Shown in pieces: positions 9,620 to 20,311 of a DNA stretch of 40,968 bases. The position numbers and the translations under genes are program-made. The stretch lies in NCBI GenBank assembly GCA_037074765.1, contig JBAMDO010000022.1, positions 320,001-360,968 on the forward strand, written 5' to 3'. Each line of letters starts with the position of its first letter. Positions within the stretch are counted from its first letter, which is position 1. The notes under the pieces were generated by a model. It made no database searches. It was not told the DNA's origin and was given only the letters and a program-made list of their open reading frames with translations. The DNA comes from Mansonella perstans. Lineage: Eukaryota; Nematoda; Chromadorea; Rhabditida; Onchocercidae.

Positions 9620-9905
9620 TCAGGACATCCATCTCAGTGATGCAAGAAAGAAATGAAAATTCGTTTGAAGAAATTTTAAATCGAATTTAATTATTTTATA
9701 ATTGAAATACAAATAATCAAAATGCTCATTAAATGTTTTCTTTTCCACTTTGTTTGATCTCAATGGAATGACAACACAATAAATCCGGTCAAATATTTCT
9801 TCTGCATTTCCATTTAAAATTACATTAATAGGCAAATCACGTCAGAGAAAATAGCAGGACACCATTGGAACAGTTTCCCTTAACAGAAAACGATTGATCG
9901 AAACG
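9620..9905 (-). pseudogene. Coding-like fragment with one-base frameshift, minus strand
   Basis: One frame reads FDQSFSVKGNCSNGVLLFSL and stops at TGA (9837-9839). One base over, the next frame continues LPINVILNGNAEEIFDRIYC and VVIPLRSNKVEKKTFNEHF. Together they look like one broken exon. It lies upstream of the RBR remnants on the same strand and could be its N-terminal region. No motif is recognised. Confidence 0.35.
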
Positions 9906-10163
9906 AAAAGCAAAAAAAAACATTTTTAAATAACTGATTAAAATGATTACAATGTTGATTATTTCACTGTAAAACATAAATTTGCCACCAATACAGGAGC
10001 ATGAAAAAAAAAAACCAAACAAAACCAGGCTATAAGTTTGAAGCTACAAAATATCTGTCCAGGACTTTTTATTGCAATCATATTTCTAATGATTACTTCA
10101 AAATATCAGAATTTTTGATAGTACAAACTTTTTTCTTTTTTTCGCTGCTTTTCTTTATTGCTT

Positions 10164-10342
10164 TAATTAGAAATTACGACTAAACCCTGAATTACTTTCC
10201 TCAATTCCTGGTCACTCCGAATTCAAAGAGCTGATGCAATTTAGGTCTGTTGAATTGCAGCAGAGGAAAGTGAGCATTTCTGGTCTAAGTAGAATTTTCG
10301 AAATGTCAAATCTTAAAAACCGGCATTTGAACAATCAGTATT
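10164..10342 (+). other. Coding-like open stretch, plus strand
   Basis: About 57 codons without a stop read LNPELLSSIPGHSEFKELMQ and onwards to FEMSNLKNRHLNNQY before TGA. Composition is richer than in surrounding DNA, but a minus frame is also partly open here, so even the strand is uncertain. No homology recognised. Confidence 0.2.
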
Positions 10343-11125
10343 GAGAGTTATGATATTATTTCAATCCATTAATTCATTTCTGATTGAAATTAAATTCAAA
10401 TTAAGCAATAAAAAACGCAATGAATTGTCCCTCCTCATTGACACCACCCGAATTCACCGTAAAAAAAATATTGTGTAAAATATATTAGAGGAAATTTTAG
10501 AAATATACATGTCTAATTTTTTTATACCTAAACTAAACAATCAGTTAGTTCATTGGTTCGACAAAACTTTTGTAATTAAAATCAATTTGGTATTAAAAAG
10601 ATTACTTGTATCATTTAAATTAATTGCATTAAAGCTTACCATTGCAAAATGCTCATGTCAATGTGATACGATATTAAAATTATGGGATGAAAAAGCAGGT
10701 GTGAGTTTTCTAGCTAAAATGACACTTTTAAGCAATTCTTTTTGAATTAAAAAACTTTTCATTAACACAAAATAAATCATACTGCAACAATTGCGAATAC
10801 GATAATTCAATAATAGAAAAAAAAAAAAAGCACAAATTTATATCAAAAAGTAATCAAATAAATAAAAAAAAAGAAAAGGAAATGCAAATTGTAAAAATAA
10901 TTAATATACAAAAGAGAAAAAGTGGAAAGATTGTAAAATAAAAAAGATAAAAATTTTAGAAACAAAATTGTTATTTCTAAAAGTAATATATATTGGAAAA
11001 GAATATACCCGAAAATAAGACAATAAAAAAGAAATTTTTCTTTTTATCAAGATTTATAAAAAAGAATGCAAAAAATCAATAATTATTCTTTTATCTTATC
11101 ATTTATCAAATATACCCGTGGAGAG
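10343..11125. other. No supported gene
   Basis: AT-rich sequence with several poly-A runs. A plus-strand frame at 10509-10745 ends with KCSCQCDTILKLWDEKAG but shows no recognisable domain. Nothing else stands out before the start of copy B. Confidence 0.5.
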
Positions 11126-11253
11126 ATAATAATGCAAAAAGATTTCTTTTTAGAAGAAATGTTTAATCAAAATGCTTTTACAGTTCAACCACTCACCACA
11201 CTTACATACATCTTCCTTCAACTAATCAATTTTAATTGAACTATCTTATCAAT

Positions 11254-11402
11254 ATAATTAAATATCAACCTTATAATTAAATATCAATCCTATCATTAAA
11301 TATCAATCTTTTAATTAAATATTAACCTTATAATTAAATATCAATCTTATAATTAAATATTAACCTTATAATTAAATATCAGTCTTATAATTAAATGATC
11401 AC
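11254..11402. repeat. 19-base tandem repeat, about 7 copies (copy B)
   Basis: Units of the form ataattaaatatcaatctt start at 11254, 11273, 11292, 11311, 11330, 11349 and 11368, with a partial unit at 11387. Copy A has about four units. The difference shows expansion or contraction after the duplication. Confidence 0.85.
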
Positions 11403-12726
11403 GGTTAGCTTCATTATCTCCTACCATATTTAGCTAATCCATAAAAATCTGTCCAAATGTTCACAACCTCATATCACATTAGCTTTTCATTGTATTAAGT
11501 ATTACCATTCAATCACTTATATAATTCTTCATATCATATCAGCTAATTAATTCCAGCCGAACTGTCTTATCAATCTTATTAAACCATTAAATTATCACAC
11601 TTAAATTGATTATCTCATATCATATTAGCTTATTATTGTTTCAAGTATTATTATTTTTCATCAATGAAATTGCTCAAATACATTGAAAAGCATCACCACA
11701 ATCATATGCCATAGTGCCTATATAATATCAGTTTATAAAATCTTTTTTTCAAATTTATTGCATTTTCCTTTTTGATCTTATCATCCTATCAATTAAGTGC
11801 TATTTTTTACTGCATTATCTTTTCTTGAAAAGGAAAAGATTTTTTAATTAATTATGAAAAAGTTTTTTTTTTCGATTTTATGCAAAAGAAACAGTTTTTA
11901 AATTACATGCATAACAGTATCAAACATAAAAGAGTAAAAATTAACAGAATCAAATGGATAAAAAATATGCACAATTTTCAAATGTTGATAAAAGTAAACG
12001 GGTAAATTATATATGGGTACAAGTAAGCAAATTTTTAATGAGCAAATAAGGTAATTTTTGTAAAAAAAATTGAAAACTTTTTTTGCTAAGATTAGTTAAA
12101 CATTAAGTAATACATATACAAAAAATGTCCAATAGTGAAAAGAAGAAGACAGCATCATTTTGTAAAGCATGTAACAAAAAAATTCGTTCTTTTTTCCAAA
12201 ACCGGTGATAATTAGAGAGAAACAAAATTTCAAAAAGAATAAAAGACAAAAAAAATTTTTACAACAAAGAAAAAAAAGAATATATGAGAAAAGAAGAAAA
12301 GAAAGAAAAAAGACATCTCGATTATATATAGAATGCTTGACCCATATAATCGTTTCAAATCTGTCAAAAATTTTTGCATTTATAGTAAATAAATGAAAGA
12401 CTAGCAGATATTTTGTAGAATTTTCATCTGAATAAATCCAGAAATCACTTCAAGATTATGTTTAGATCAATCAATCTCCAGCTTTTAAAATCATTATCAC
12501 TCATGAAGCTTTTTTTTTTTAAAGGTATGAAACCAACGATAAACATGGTTGTTTCAAAAAAAAAACTTTTTTCTTTTTTTGAATCATAAAATTCAATACA
12601 GAAAAGTCGTTTAAAATGCGTGCGCTAAGCGTACTTTGTAATTTTTCAAAGTTTAAATTGCAGGGAAAATTTTAAAGAAAAAAACTACTGCACATTTGCT
12701 GCGATTGAAGGAGAATAAATATTGAT
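11403..12726. other. 3' flank of the WH2 gene, no supported gene
   Basis: AT-rich sequence, of which about 11434-12700 is absent from copy A. A tiny plus-strand frame at 12125-12208 (MSNSEKKKTASFCKACNKKI, ending FFQNR) contains a Cys-x2-Cys pair, followed by a Lys/Arg-rich, A-rich stretch. It is too short to call. The 3' UTR of the WH2 gene should lie at the right edge. Confidence 0.5.
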
Positions 12727-13242
12727 TCACCTATGGACAACACGAAGTGGTTGTTGGTCATTTTCTAAATCAATTTGAAAACAATAATTTTGAAAAAAAT
12801 GTTGTTCCTGCTCCTCTTGTTGTTGTTGTTGCTGTTGCTGTTGCTGATGATATACCATTGAAATATTATCATCAAATGATCGCTGCTGAAAGCTTTCCGA
12901 TATTACTGTCATCTTTGAATTCGTTTCACCAACAATCACACGTCGCGCTCGACCAATCACACCATTACATTCCCGTGATGGCATAGAAAGTTTTTGTTGT
13001 TGTTGTCGTAGATTACCAGAACATTTATCTCGTCCTATCGTTGATGATGACAAATAATAACTATTATTTTGTTTCAAATTATCCAATGAATTTTTATTGC
13101 TATGAGAAGCAGAAGAAGAGCTGGACATAGAATAACTACCACCATTATCTGGATGATTCCATGATGTATTATCAATTGGTACCGCATATATCCTTGTTAC
13201 AGCTACACCAATATTAGCATAATGTACATCATCAATTTTCCC
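12727..13242 (-). CDS. Terminal exon with poly-Gln tract
   Basis: This exon of 171 residues plus TGA (12727-12729) follows the acceptor ATATATTTGCAG and starts GKIDDVHYANIGVAVTRIYA. A Ser-rich stretch, a Gln-Gln-Gln-Gln-Lys motif, SKMTVISESFQQRSFDD and then a run of ten Gln with Glu-Glu-Gln-Glu-Gln lead to a short hydrophobic/charged end (HFFQNYCFQ...). It continues in frame from the WH2 exon, which supports the gene model. Its duplicate in copy A keeps the acceptor but loses frame at the Gln tract. Confidence 0.75.
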   Translation of the reverse strand, partial: GKIDDVHYANIGVAVTRIYAVPIDNTSWNHPDNGGSYSMSSSSSASHSNKNSLDNLKQNNSYYLSSSTIGRDKCSGNLRQQQQKLSMPSRECNGVIGRARRVIVGETNSKMTVISESFQQRSFDDNISMVYHQQQQQQQQQQEEQEQHFFQNYCFQIDLENDQQPLRVVHR

Positions 13243-16200
13243 CTGCAAATATATTTCCGTCCTTTTTTTCGTTTTGTTTTATTTAAATTTTTGTTTTTTT
13301 ACATTAGTAATAATCACACAGAAATTTAATTAATTAAAGACATAAAAAAAGGGAAAATATTTTCATATTAATATCAATTGCAAACGACACAAAAATTAAA
13401 TAATGAATAAATTTAAATTCAAATTTAATTTATTCGCATAATAATTTGTTCCTTTCCTAAATTTTTCCTTTCATTTCCTTGTGTTGTAATTGTAGTTAAT
13501 ATTGAGATAGCTGGAAATATTTAAATACTGATTAATCAATAATTATATTTACTTAACTAATATATAAATTTAATAATTAAATACTTCAATCAAAAAAAAA
13601 AAAGAATAGAAACTACGGATCAGTAAAAAGAAAAAAACTTCATGCAGTGGAAAAAAAATTAAAAAGACATAAAAATTAAAGTATAAAGATATACATATAC
13701 ATACATACATACATACATACATACATACATACATACATACATACATACGTACATACATACATACATACATACATACATACATACACACTTGCATACATAT
13801 ACACATACACACATGCATAAAATTAGCGTTTTTTATAAAAACTTTTCCATGTCTATTTTTTACATTTTACACAAAAATTCACTGCTGCGTAATTTTAAAT
13901 GCACAAGAAAAAAATGAAATAATTAATTAATATCAGCGTTAATTTCAATTATTCAATTCAAACATATCCGAATGATTGCATAAATAATTTAATTCATGCA
14001 AATTGTTCATTTTGAATTATATTACAAAATTTAATATAACTAATTTCAATTCATTTCATAATTCAATACATTTAATCAAACCAATTCAACTTAATCCTTT
14101 TTTTTAACTACCGTATCATCCTATTGCTATTGAAAATAGTGAGAATGAATCAAATTTAGGAAATAATTAAGCTTACTTTTTTTCTAACAAATTTTAATTA
14201 ATGAAATAAACAAGTATATCACAGTAATGTGTTAGCAATATCAATATTATGCACTTTCAAATGAGTTATCAAAAGTTATTTTAATGTCCTTCTTGTTAAC
14301 GAAAATCATTAGCTTAAATTTTTAATGACAATCGTTGCTAATTAAATCGACTGTTTATATTGTTAGGAATGAATTTCCCGAAAAAATTAACCTATTTGTT
14401 AGCTTGTCAAATTATTCTTATTGAATACAGATTAAAAGCGAGATTATCAATGATAAACTTAGAAGACAAATATTTCAAAACATTGCAAAAAAAATCTCAA
14501 ATGCAAATATACATTCACTTACTTATCCTTCGAGTTTTAGCCTGCAATTAATTAGATAGTAAACTATTTATGGCTAAAAAAAGAAAAGAAAAAAAGAAAG
14601 TAAAATAAAAGGAATGAAAGATTTGTAGTTCAAAAATAACCAATTATTAATTAGGAATAAGTGAAAATTAAGTAATTATTTTAATAGCTTCTTTTTACTA
14701 ATCACTGAAATTAATTAGCTGTAAATGTTCATTAAAAAATACCATAAATAGCTTTTAAATCGCTTAAACTGAATATCATTATTCCTACCATTCATATCTT
14801 TCCATTTTACGATAATTGTTCTCATATCATAAAAAAACTAACCGTAGTTTTTTTAGCTTTAGTAGAAGTTGTCGTCGTTTTGTCAGCAAATACTTCATCG
14901 CCTTCTTGATCTGTTGTTGCTACTTTTGATTGAGCTTTGCTCTTAAAAATAAATTTTCGGCTAGCTATTTTTGATTCGCTACTTTTAATATCATTATCAT
15001 CTCCATCGATTGTAGTAGTTTGTCCGGTAGTGGAAAGATTGCTTCCAAATGGTTTTGGTATCGAGTTCAATAAATTTCCAGCATTTAATGTTGAAGCATC
15101 CTTGGAACCGATGGAATTTTTCTTAGTTGTTGATTTTTTATCTGTAATACTAATTTTACGCGTATAACGATATGGTCCAACACCTTCTCTTGTTGGTATT
15201 GTAGTTTCTTCCTCTAATTTGGGGCTATTTGTCAAAATGTCTTTTTTGGAAGATTTAGCTGATGCTGATGCAGAAGAAGCTGATGATGATGATACTTTAT
15301 CGCTCTTTTTGATACTTGATGGATTTTTTTTTGTGCTACCATAAGTAGTTCGATCACTTCGTGTTGTTGATGAATCATCCGATGATTTCTGTTTCTGAAG
15401 TGAATTCGTACCTGTTATTTTTCCTAGTGAATCTGATTCAGCGCCCTTTTTCCATAAAGGTTGAGATGTTTCTTTAGTTTTGTGTGAAAAATCTAACAGT
15501 GGAGGTTGCTCTGACTCAACATCTTTAATCCATGGTGGTTTCTTAATTCGACCTGGTTTTGCTACTTCTTCAGCTATTAAATTTGTTTCAGGTGGATTCT
15601 CGAATCGTTTCTTAAATGTTGAAATATCCACTTTTGGTACAGTTCGCTTCAAATGGTTATTTTGCTCTTCCTTTGATCCATTTTCCACTTCATGTGATTG
15701 TTCGGGTGAAATTTCTTCTGTTGGAGTTGCTGGAGCTGCATAAGTCTTTGGTGACATTACTGTTGGTTGTTCATTTTTAATCAGTGATTTTCGTCGTGCC
15801 TTTGAACCTTTCATTGCTGATTTCTTCTTCACAGCACTTTTAGTAGTTGAAGTTTTTTGTTCCATCGGCAGCACTATTTTCTCCTCCTTAGAAACTTTCC
15901 CTTCCTTCTTTTGGCACCAAACAGGCTGAGAAGCTTTATTAGAATCATCATCGGTAGAAAATTTACGAACCATTCGTCGAATACTACTTTCATTGCTAAC
16001 AACTGGCATCTGCTTATGCTCATCGGATGCAGCAACATCAGTAAAAAGTTTCCTTGTCCGAGAGACACTAGATTCATAATTGTCAACCTCGTCATCTAAT
16101 TTTGTAGATTTATTCAAATTTCGCACAGGACTATGTGATGTCTCTCGTTCAGCATCACCAAACAATTTAATCCGATCACGGGCTGAACCGACAGGAATTT

Positions 16201-17857
16201 CAGCTTCAATTTGTTTGCGAGTTGGTATTGGTGACGAATAGCATTCGTTAGCTTGCTGCTGCTTTACTGGCAATTTCAATGCTACCGTTTCAAGATCATA
16301 CTCCTGGTTAGCATCATCACCATGATTTACAACATCAACAGTAACATTGATTAACGGTAGTCGATTTACTTGTGATTTTGTTGACGATGAGCTGTGAGAA
16401 GTTGCCGCTTTGACACCATTTTCCAACACAACTGGTGCTGGTGAAGCAAAGTACACATCATTTGTTTTCTCGGGAGGAATATTTGAAAGCGAGCTAAACC
16501 TTGAAGTACCAATGCTGGATAGGTCACTTAGACTTTGGCTACCATAAACATCATCCTCATAATTTGATGTTGAAGGTGATGATCTTCCTGGGGACCTAAC
16601 GCCAGAATCATCATCATTAATTATAGCAGAACTTTTATCATTTGTAACGGTTTTCCTCAATTTGACACCTTGCCGTATTGAAAGCAACAGTTCATCTCGA
16701 CTCACAGTAATTTTACCACCTAGCTTCATCAGCGCTGGTTTTGGAGATCGTGATCGTCGACTGGGCTCTGCAGATGAAGATGGTGGTGTTACAAGTAATG
16801 GTGGTGGTGGTGGTGGCGGTGGCATGACAGGTTCTGCTGGAGCATATCGATCTGGAGATGTATCACGGCTAACTGCAAATGATGAACTACGATCGTTTGT
16901 TTCCACTTTGCGTAATTTAACACCACCTCGTATGGATGCTAATAGTGCATCGCGATCTATCGGTTGATTACCGCCAAGTTTCAATAATGCAGGATTTGTG
17001 ATCGGTTTCACCACTTTATTCTGCTGCGTCTGGAATGAGAGAAAATCCGGTGATGGTGGAGGTGGTGCAGGTGGTGTTGGAAAAGATGTAACGTCAAGAT
17101 GTGTAGTTGAATTTGATAGTACGCATGCTTCTGGAACGGGAGATACTGTACGGCTCAAATCATTACGCACAGTTCCGACACCGATCGGAGCACTTCGATC
17201 ATTGGTTACAGTTTTGCGCAATTGTACACCACCATGAATTTCGTTAAGCAATTTGTCACGGTCAAAGTTGGTGCTACCGCCAAGTTTTAGCAAAGCTGGA
17301 GGTGGAGGTGCTTTTGGAGGTGGTGGTGCTAGTGGTGGCACCGGTAGTACATCCGTATTTTCGACATTTTTTCCATAAGAAACGGGTTTCTTGGCATCCG
17401 GTCGATTGTTATATGTAGAAGTAGAGGCAACGGAATCAAGTGGTGGCGAATAACCACCACTACGTACACGTCCCGCACCGGTTGGTGCGCTTTTATCATT
17501 AGTAAACGTATGTCTCAATTGTACACCGCAACGAACTTCATCCAAAAGTTTGTCCCGATCAAATACCGGTTTCGCCTCTACTAACTGAGGAGCTGGCTTC
17601 GATTTTGGCTTCAACTTATTCGGTAACTGAGGTGGTGGAGGTGCTACGGGTGGAGGAGGTGGTGTTCGCGATTTTGATGTATTACGAACCGGGCTGTGTT
17701 CGCCCATCTGCACGGGTCGAGCTAGATACATTGGACTATTTAATGTCGAAAAATAATGATTTATTCCAAATGATTTTTTGTTAGGATAGGAAGAATTACA
17801 AAATTGTTCACTTTGTATCGTTCGCTGATATCTTCCATAATATCGCAAATCAAATTC
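12727..17857 (-). CDS. Four-WH2, proline-rich actin regulator (verprolin/WIP-like), 5'-incomplete
   Basis: Two exons, 17857-14843 and 13242-12727, join in phase 0 to give about 1176 residues without the N-terminus. Counting from 17848, WH2 motifs lie near residues 97-121, 196-221, 298-322 and 384-408. Each has Leu-Leu-x2-(Ile/Val)-x2-Gly-Val-x-Leu-Arg, then Thr-Asn-Asp-(Arg/Lys)-Ser. Proline runs precede each one (from residue 63, 171, 258 and 343), and three carry a PALLKLGG-type lead-in. WH2 motifs bind G-actin and polyproline recruits profilin or SH3 proteins. The LRKTVTNDRSAP signature is that of the WIP/verprolin WH2. Residues about 410-1000 are Ser/Lys-rich with three Pro-x-Trp motifs. 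No WASP-binding C-terminal motif is visible. The acceptor TTTTCTGTTTCAG before 17857 shows that at least one upstream exon exists. It likely promotes or organises actin assembly, but this is inferred from domains only. Confidence 0.85.
13243..14842 (-). other. Intron of the WH2 gene (1600 bases)
   Basis: It is bounded by GTTAGT (donor) and TTTGCAG (acceptor), phase 0 on both sides. It holds the ACAT microsatellite and AT-rich sequence. Most of it (13243 to about 14530) is preserved in copy A. The donor GTTAGT is slightly unusual (T at +3), so the splice needs transcript support. Confidence 0.65.
13699..13797. repeat. (ACAT)n microsatellite, copy B
   Basis: An ACAT tetranucleotide run of about 100 bases with one acgtacat interruption. 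It is orthologous in position to the longer array in copy A. Confidence 0.95.
14843..17857 (-). CDS. Large WH2 exon of the verprolin/WIP-like gene
   Basis: This exon of 1005 codons opens EFDLRYYGRYQRTI after a strong acceptor, so the frame must continue from an upstream exon, because no ATG is present at its start. It closes with KAKKTT at a GTTAGT donor (14842-14837). Read through, the same frame ends six codons later (VSFFMI) at 14822, which would be a shorter product if the intron were retained. The non-proline tail contains QPVW (near 15920), PPWIK (near 15530) and QPLWKK (near 15460), plus a Ser/Ala/Lys low-complexity run near 15240-15300. Copy A preserves parts of this exon in broken form. 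Confidence 0.85.
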
Positions 17858-20050
17858 CTGAAACAGAAAAATTTTAAAAATACTAATGAAATGAAAAAAT
17901 TAACATACAAGTAATCTATTTGTAATAATAAGTCAATATCCGATTGATATTTATTCTTCATTAAATTAAGCAATTATTAAGTTAGAAAGCATTTACTGAT
18001 ATATGTATATCATTAACTGAATTACTAAATTGCAATAGCAAATCTCTTTCACTTATTTCTTTCTAATTTAAAATGAAAATTTTAAAATACTAGTGAAACA
18101 AAAATTAATCTGAGAAGCTACTCATTTACTGCTCGATTAATTTTTAATATATTTCCAAAATTTGAATAATGCTCATTCACTATCACATTACTGCAGATCA
18201 GTATCTACTATGTCATTAGAATTAACTTGCAATCTATTCTATCCCCTGCTTGCTCTCTATATATTTAACTGTCAAATTAATTAAATTTTTAAAAAAATAT
18301 CTGAATCATAATGAATAACAAATAACTATATCAAATTTTAAGCTTCTATAAAATTTCATTAGCTCAATTAATTATTGGATAAGGGAATTTTAACATTCAT
18401 TATTTTTGAAATCTAATACAACTTGAAAATTTGATAATATCCATTATATTTAATATTTTTAAGACTAGGAAGTTTCGTTATTTTTTTATTTAATAATATA
18501 AAAAGGAAAATAGCAAGCAAAGAAGAAATGATAAAATATGGATAGTGTGAAATTACAAATAATAATAATTAATCAACATATTTTAATATATTTGGACTAG
18601 TAAAACTGACGAAATAAATTTTTAATAAAATTATTTCTCAATTGAAATATTTTGTAATAAGTAATATTAAAGAAGCCTAAAATCATTTTATATGAAATTA
18701 TTTCTGATTCAAAATTTTCGTAACAAAAATAAATCAGAAATATAAGTAATTGGAAAAAAGAAAAACAAATAATTCACGTCAAAGAAATTTTAAAAAAAAT
18801 ATAACAATTAATTAATAATCATAAGAATTCAGAAATTCCCAAGAGAATAAAAAAAGATGGATTAGTTAAAACCTTTTTAATCGGATGACATTTTAATGAA
18901 CATCATTCACTGATACCAATGATACTGTCCTTGACCTCACAACAATTCATCAATTGATATCTTTCCAATCTGCATTAACAAAATAACTTAAAATTTTTTA
19001 AAAATTTTTCATTTCTTTTCCCGTTTGCTGATTTCGAGCTTTTTTGTACGCAAAAAAAAATGACGTAAAATAAATATTTATTTATAAAATAATACAAAGA
19101 ATCATGCTGGTACGACAAAAAGTACGTCTCGATTAATGAAATTTGAGCAATGAAAATTCGAATTATAATTTCCATAAAAAATCAATAAACTAAGGCAAAA
19201 ATTGATAATAGTTGAAATTTTGAGCGAGAAAGCACAAGAAATAACTACTGCTCACATTATGACAGGTTAATTAATTACACACTAACAATTGTAGTAAAAT
19301 GCTTAACTTTTCGATTAAGTTCCTTTATGGTACCTGTTAATGCATTATTTTTGCAGTTTTAACAATAAAATTAAAATTTTCGACCTCAAAATCAAAAATT
19401 TCTCTGTTATTCAAGTAGCGGAATAAAGCATATTTATTTCTACCAAATCATCCATAACTAACAATATTGAAATGTTAATTAAAATCAATTTTAGAAAAGA
19501 AAATTCTTCGAGAATGAAGTAATCGCAAAGTTTTATCATTGAATTATTCACGAATTACTTATTTAGGGTGAAACTTCGCATAATTAGTGATTATAAACTA
19601 TATCGTAGAATTATATGCGAATTAATTAATTACAACACTACTAGGTTTATCGTGCGAATTACTTAATTAATATGACTTATTGTGTAAAAGATTGATAAAA
19701 TGCTTAGAATTATTCATATATCGGGGTAAGTATCTGTCAATAAGTTAATCTTAAATATGATAAATAGATCTGAAAGCCAGGGTAGAGAGGCCAAAAAAAA
19801 TGACTGCGATAGATATGCTAAGTAAATACAAAAGAAGAAGAATGAAAATGAACTTGATTAATGAAAATTTAAAAATTTCACAAAGAGCTAAAGAGCTGAA
19901 TAGCGGGTCAACCCCAGTTGACATACGGAAGAAGCGATGTGACAAATGACATGAACTAATTTTGTTACTTGTTTTAACTAACTGAAAACATAAAATATAC
20001 ATCCAAGAGTTGCAATGCAGGGAAATGAAAAGAATTTAGGATCAGTGATA
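17858..20050. other. Gene-poor AT-rich stretch, probably 5' intron of the WH2 gene
   Basis: It starts with the polypyrimidine tract and acceptor of the WH2 exon. Beyond that I see only AT-rich unique DNA with short A/T runs. Open frames here lack coding-like composition. Confidence 0.5.
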
Positions 20051-20059
20051 ATGTCTGAT

Positions 20060-20311
20060 GATTGGTGACGGTAATGGTAGTGATAGAATGGCGGCGGTGC
20101 TATTGATGATTGATGGCAGTGATGATAATGGTGATTGGTGGCAGTAGTAATGCTGGTAGATTGGTGGCAGTGATAGCGTTGATAATGTTGGTGATTGTTG
20201 TGATGATGATGATGATATTGATGATTGGTGCCAGAATAGTGTTCGTAGATTGGTGACAGTGGTAGTATTGGTAGATTGGTTATGTATTTGTGTTCATAAT
20301 TGGTGGCGATG
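20060..20311. repeat. Degenerate ~25-base minisatellite (GATTGGTGGCAGTGATA-like)
   Basis: The core gattggtggcag or a close variant recurs at about 20060, 20108, 20133, 20159, 20193, 20223, 20248, 20274 and 20298. Most spacings are 24-26 bases, with a few longer ones explained by indels. The strand is strongly G/T-rich with few C. The copies are diverged, so this is an old array. Confidence 0.75.

Larger units (their letters stand above)
11126..17345. repeat. Segmental duplication, copy B (carries the intact gene)
   Basis: This is the counterpart of 1-3034 and holds the 3' flank, terminal exon, intron and most of the WH2 exon. The two copies lie in the same orientation about 11.1 kb apart, with the RBR remnant between them. 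B keeps open frames throughout, so it represents the ancestral or functional copy. Confidence 0.85.

Noticed and set aside
3241..10342. DEAH-box helicase fused to the RBR domains
   Set aside because: The RBR sequence recalls DEAH11/12-type proteins, but I found no Walker A, DEAH box or QRxGRxGR motif in any frame, so no helicase is called.
13570..13818. Similar Cys/Met/Tyr/Val frame in copy B
   Set aside because: Same microsatellite artefact inside the intron of the WH2 gene.
14822..14842. Stop at 14822 as the true end of the WH2 protein
   Set aside because: Not excluded, but the in-phase GTTAGT donor plus the in-phase downstream exon with a strong acceptor is the better model. It is kept as a possible retained-intron form.
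16662..17237. Plus-strand Gly-rich frames opposite the WH2 exon
   Set aside because: They are antisense shadows of the polyproline codons.
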